Assembly: GCF_021190955.1 (NCBI RefSeq)
Contig: NZ_JAIOAO010000003.1
Coordinates: 1,116,001 to 1,180,000, forward strand
DNA: 64,000 nucleotides
Reading direction: 5' to 3'
Source of the DNA: Parachryseolinea silvisoli
GTDB lineage: Bacteria; Bacteroidota; Bacteroidia; Cytophagales; Cyclobacteriaceae
The position numbers and the translations under genes are program-made. This document shows, piece by piece, positions 63,808-64,000 of this stretch. A model generated the notes under the pieces. The model was not told the DNA's origin. It was given only the letters and a program-made list of their open reading frames with translations, and did no database searches. The number at the start of each line of letters is the position of its first letter. Position 1 is the first letter of the stretch.

Positions 63808-64000
63808 ATGCGTATACTGATCACAAATGACGATGGCATCTACAGTCCTGGGATTGCCTCGCTCGCCAAAATAGCCTCACGCTTCGGAGAAGTACGCGTG
63901 GTGGCACCCGATGTTGAACAATCCTCCATGGGGCACGCCATTACGGCGTCACGCCCGTTGTTCTATCGCAAGTCTCCCATCGCCTTTGGCGACCTGGAAG
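63808..64000 (+). CDS. surE: 5'/3'-nucleotidase SurE, N-terminal part, runs off the window
   Basis: The first 64 codons from the ATG at 63808 encode [16 protein letters not shown], with the metal-binding Asp8-Asp9 of SurE, then [20 protein letters not shown], which contains the conserved Ser. SurE removes phosphate from nucleoside 5'- and 3'-monophosphates and short polyphosphates, often as part of survival in stationary phase. The rest lies beyond position 64000. It is divergent from the lipid kinase gene. Confidence 0.93.
   Translation, partial: MRILITNDDGIYSPGIASLAKIASRFGEVRVVAPDVEQSSMGHAITASRPLFYRKSPIAFGDLE

Noticed and set aside
1-64000. CRISPR array, tRNA, rRNA, prophage or conjugative element
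   Set aside because: No regularly spaced repeats, tRNA-like cloverleaf, rRNA sequence, integrase, capsid or transfer genes were seen; the only mobile-type gene is the RAYT.

Overview
This 64 kb window looks like chromosomal DNA of a Bacteroidota bacterium, probably Cytophagales/Chitinophagales-like. The evidence is two SusC/SusD pairs, FecR/ECF sigma regulation, STN-type TonB-linked receptors, a very large alpha-2-macroglobulin, many signal peptides ending in A-Q, and mostly weak Shine-Dalgarno sites. Base composition is moderately GC-rich throughout, except for one AT-richer transposase-type gene near 57.4-57.9 kb. I saw no rRNA, tRNA or CRISPR array.

Region 1 (1-16.1 kb) is glycan uptake. 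On the minus strand an ECF sigma factor and a FecR anti-sigma regulator precede a SusC receptor with an N-terminal STN signalling domain, its SusD partner, a large FG-GAP/VCBS-repeat protein with an ASPIC/UnbV-type domain, and the start of a GH29 alpha-L-fucosidase that runs off the left edge. This reads as a trans-envelope regulated, probably fucose-related, polysaccharide utilisation locus. A second SusC/SusD pair without STN points the other way and ends at a strong terminator.

Region 2 (16.1-22.2 kb) holds a small hypothetical protein, an EcsC-family protein, and an exported TPR-CHAT peptidase with a C-terminal membrane anchor. An opposing set encodes a second ECF-type sigma factor, a membrane TPR protein in the anti-sigma position, and two overlapping tiny ORFs that share an 11-residue motif preserved by synonymous changes.

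Region 3 (22.3-47.9 kb) is the most unusual part. It is a run of 18 same-strand genes, most separated by a few bases or overlapping, and every one starts with a signal peptide or lipoprotein signal. At least seven are paralogues of a secreted all-beta-looking family that I do not recognise, marked by YYYLP and GG(G)hhHhhV motifs. Two more are distant relatives. Among them sit a permuted papain-fold-like protein, an HEFSH metallopeptidase-like protein, a von Willebrand A protein, a PKD lipoprotein, a secreted caspase (C14) and a papain-like C1 peptidase. With the divergent sigma/TPR genes and the CHAT peptidase this looks like one envelope or extracellular system carrying several protease folds, and it is the main candidate for an undescribed system.

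Region 4 (48-64 kb) has a 2054-residue alpha-2-macroglobulin with an intact CVEQ thioester, divergent from an outer-membrane beta-barrel receptor. It then has a RAYT transposase-type gene between two inverted REP-like elements, a TlpA-type thiol-disulfide protein, an M16 zinc peptidase, a YegS-type lipid kinase, and the start of surE running off the right edge.
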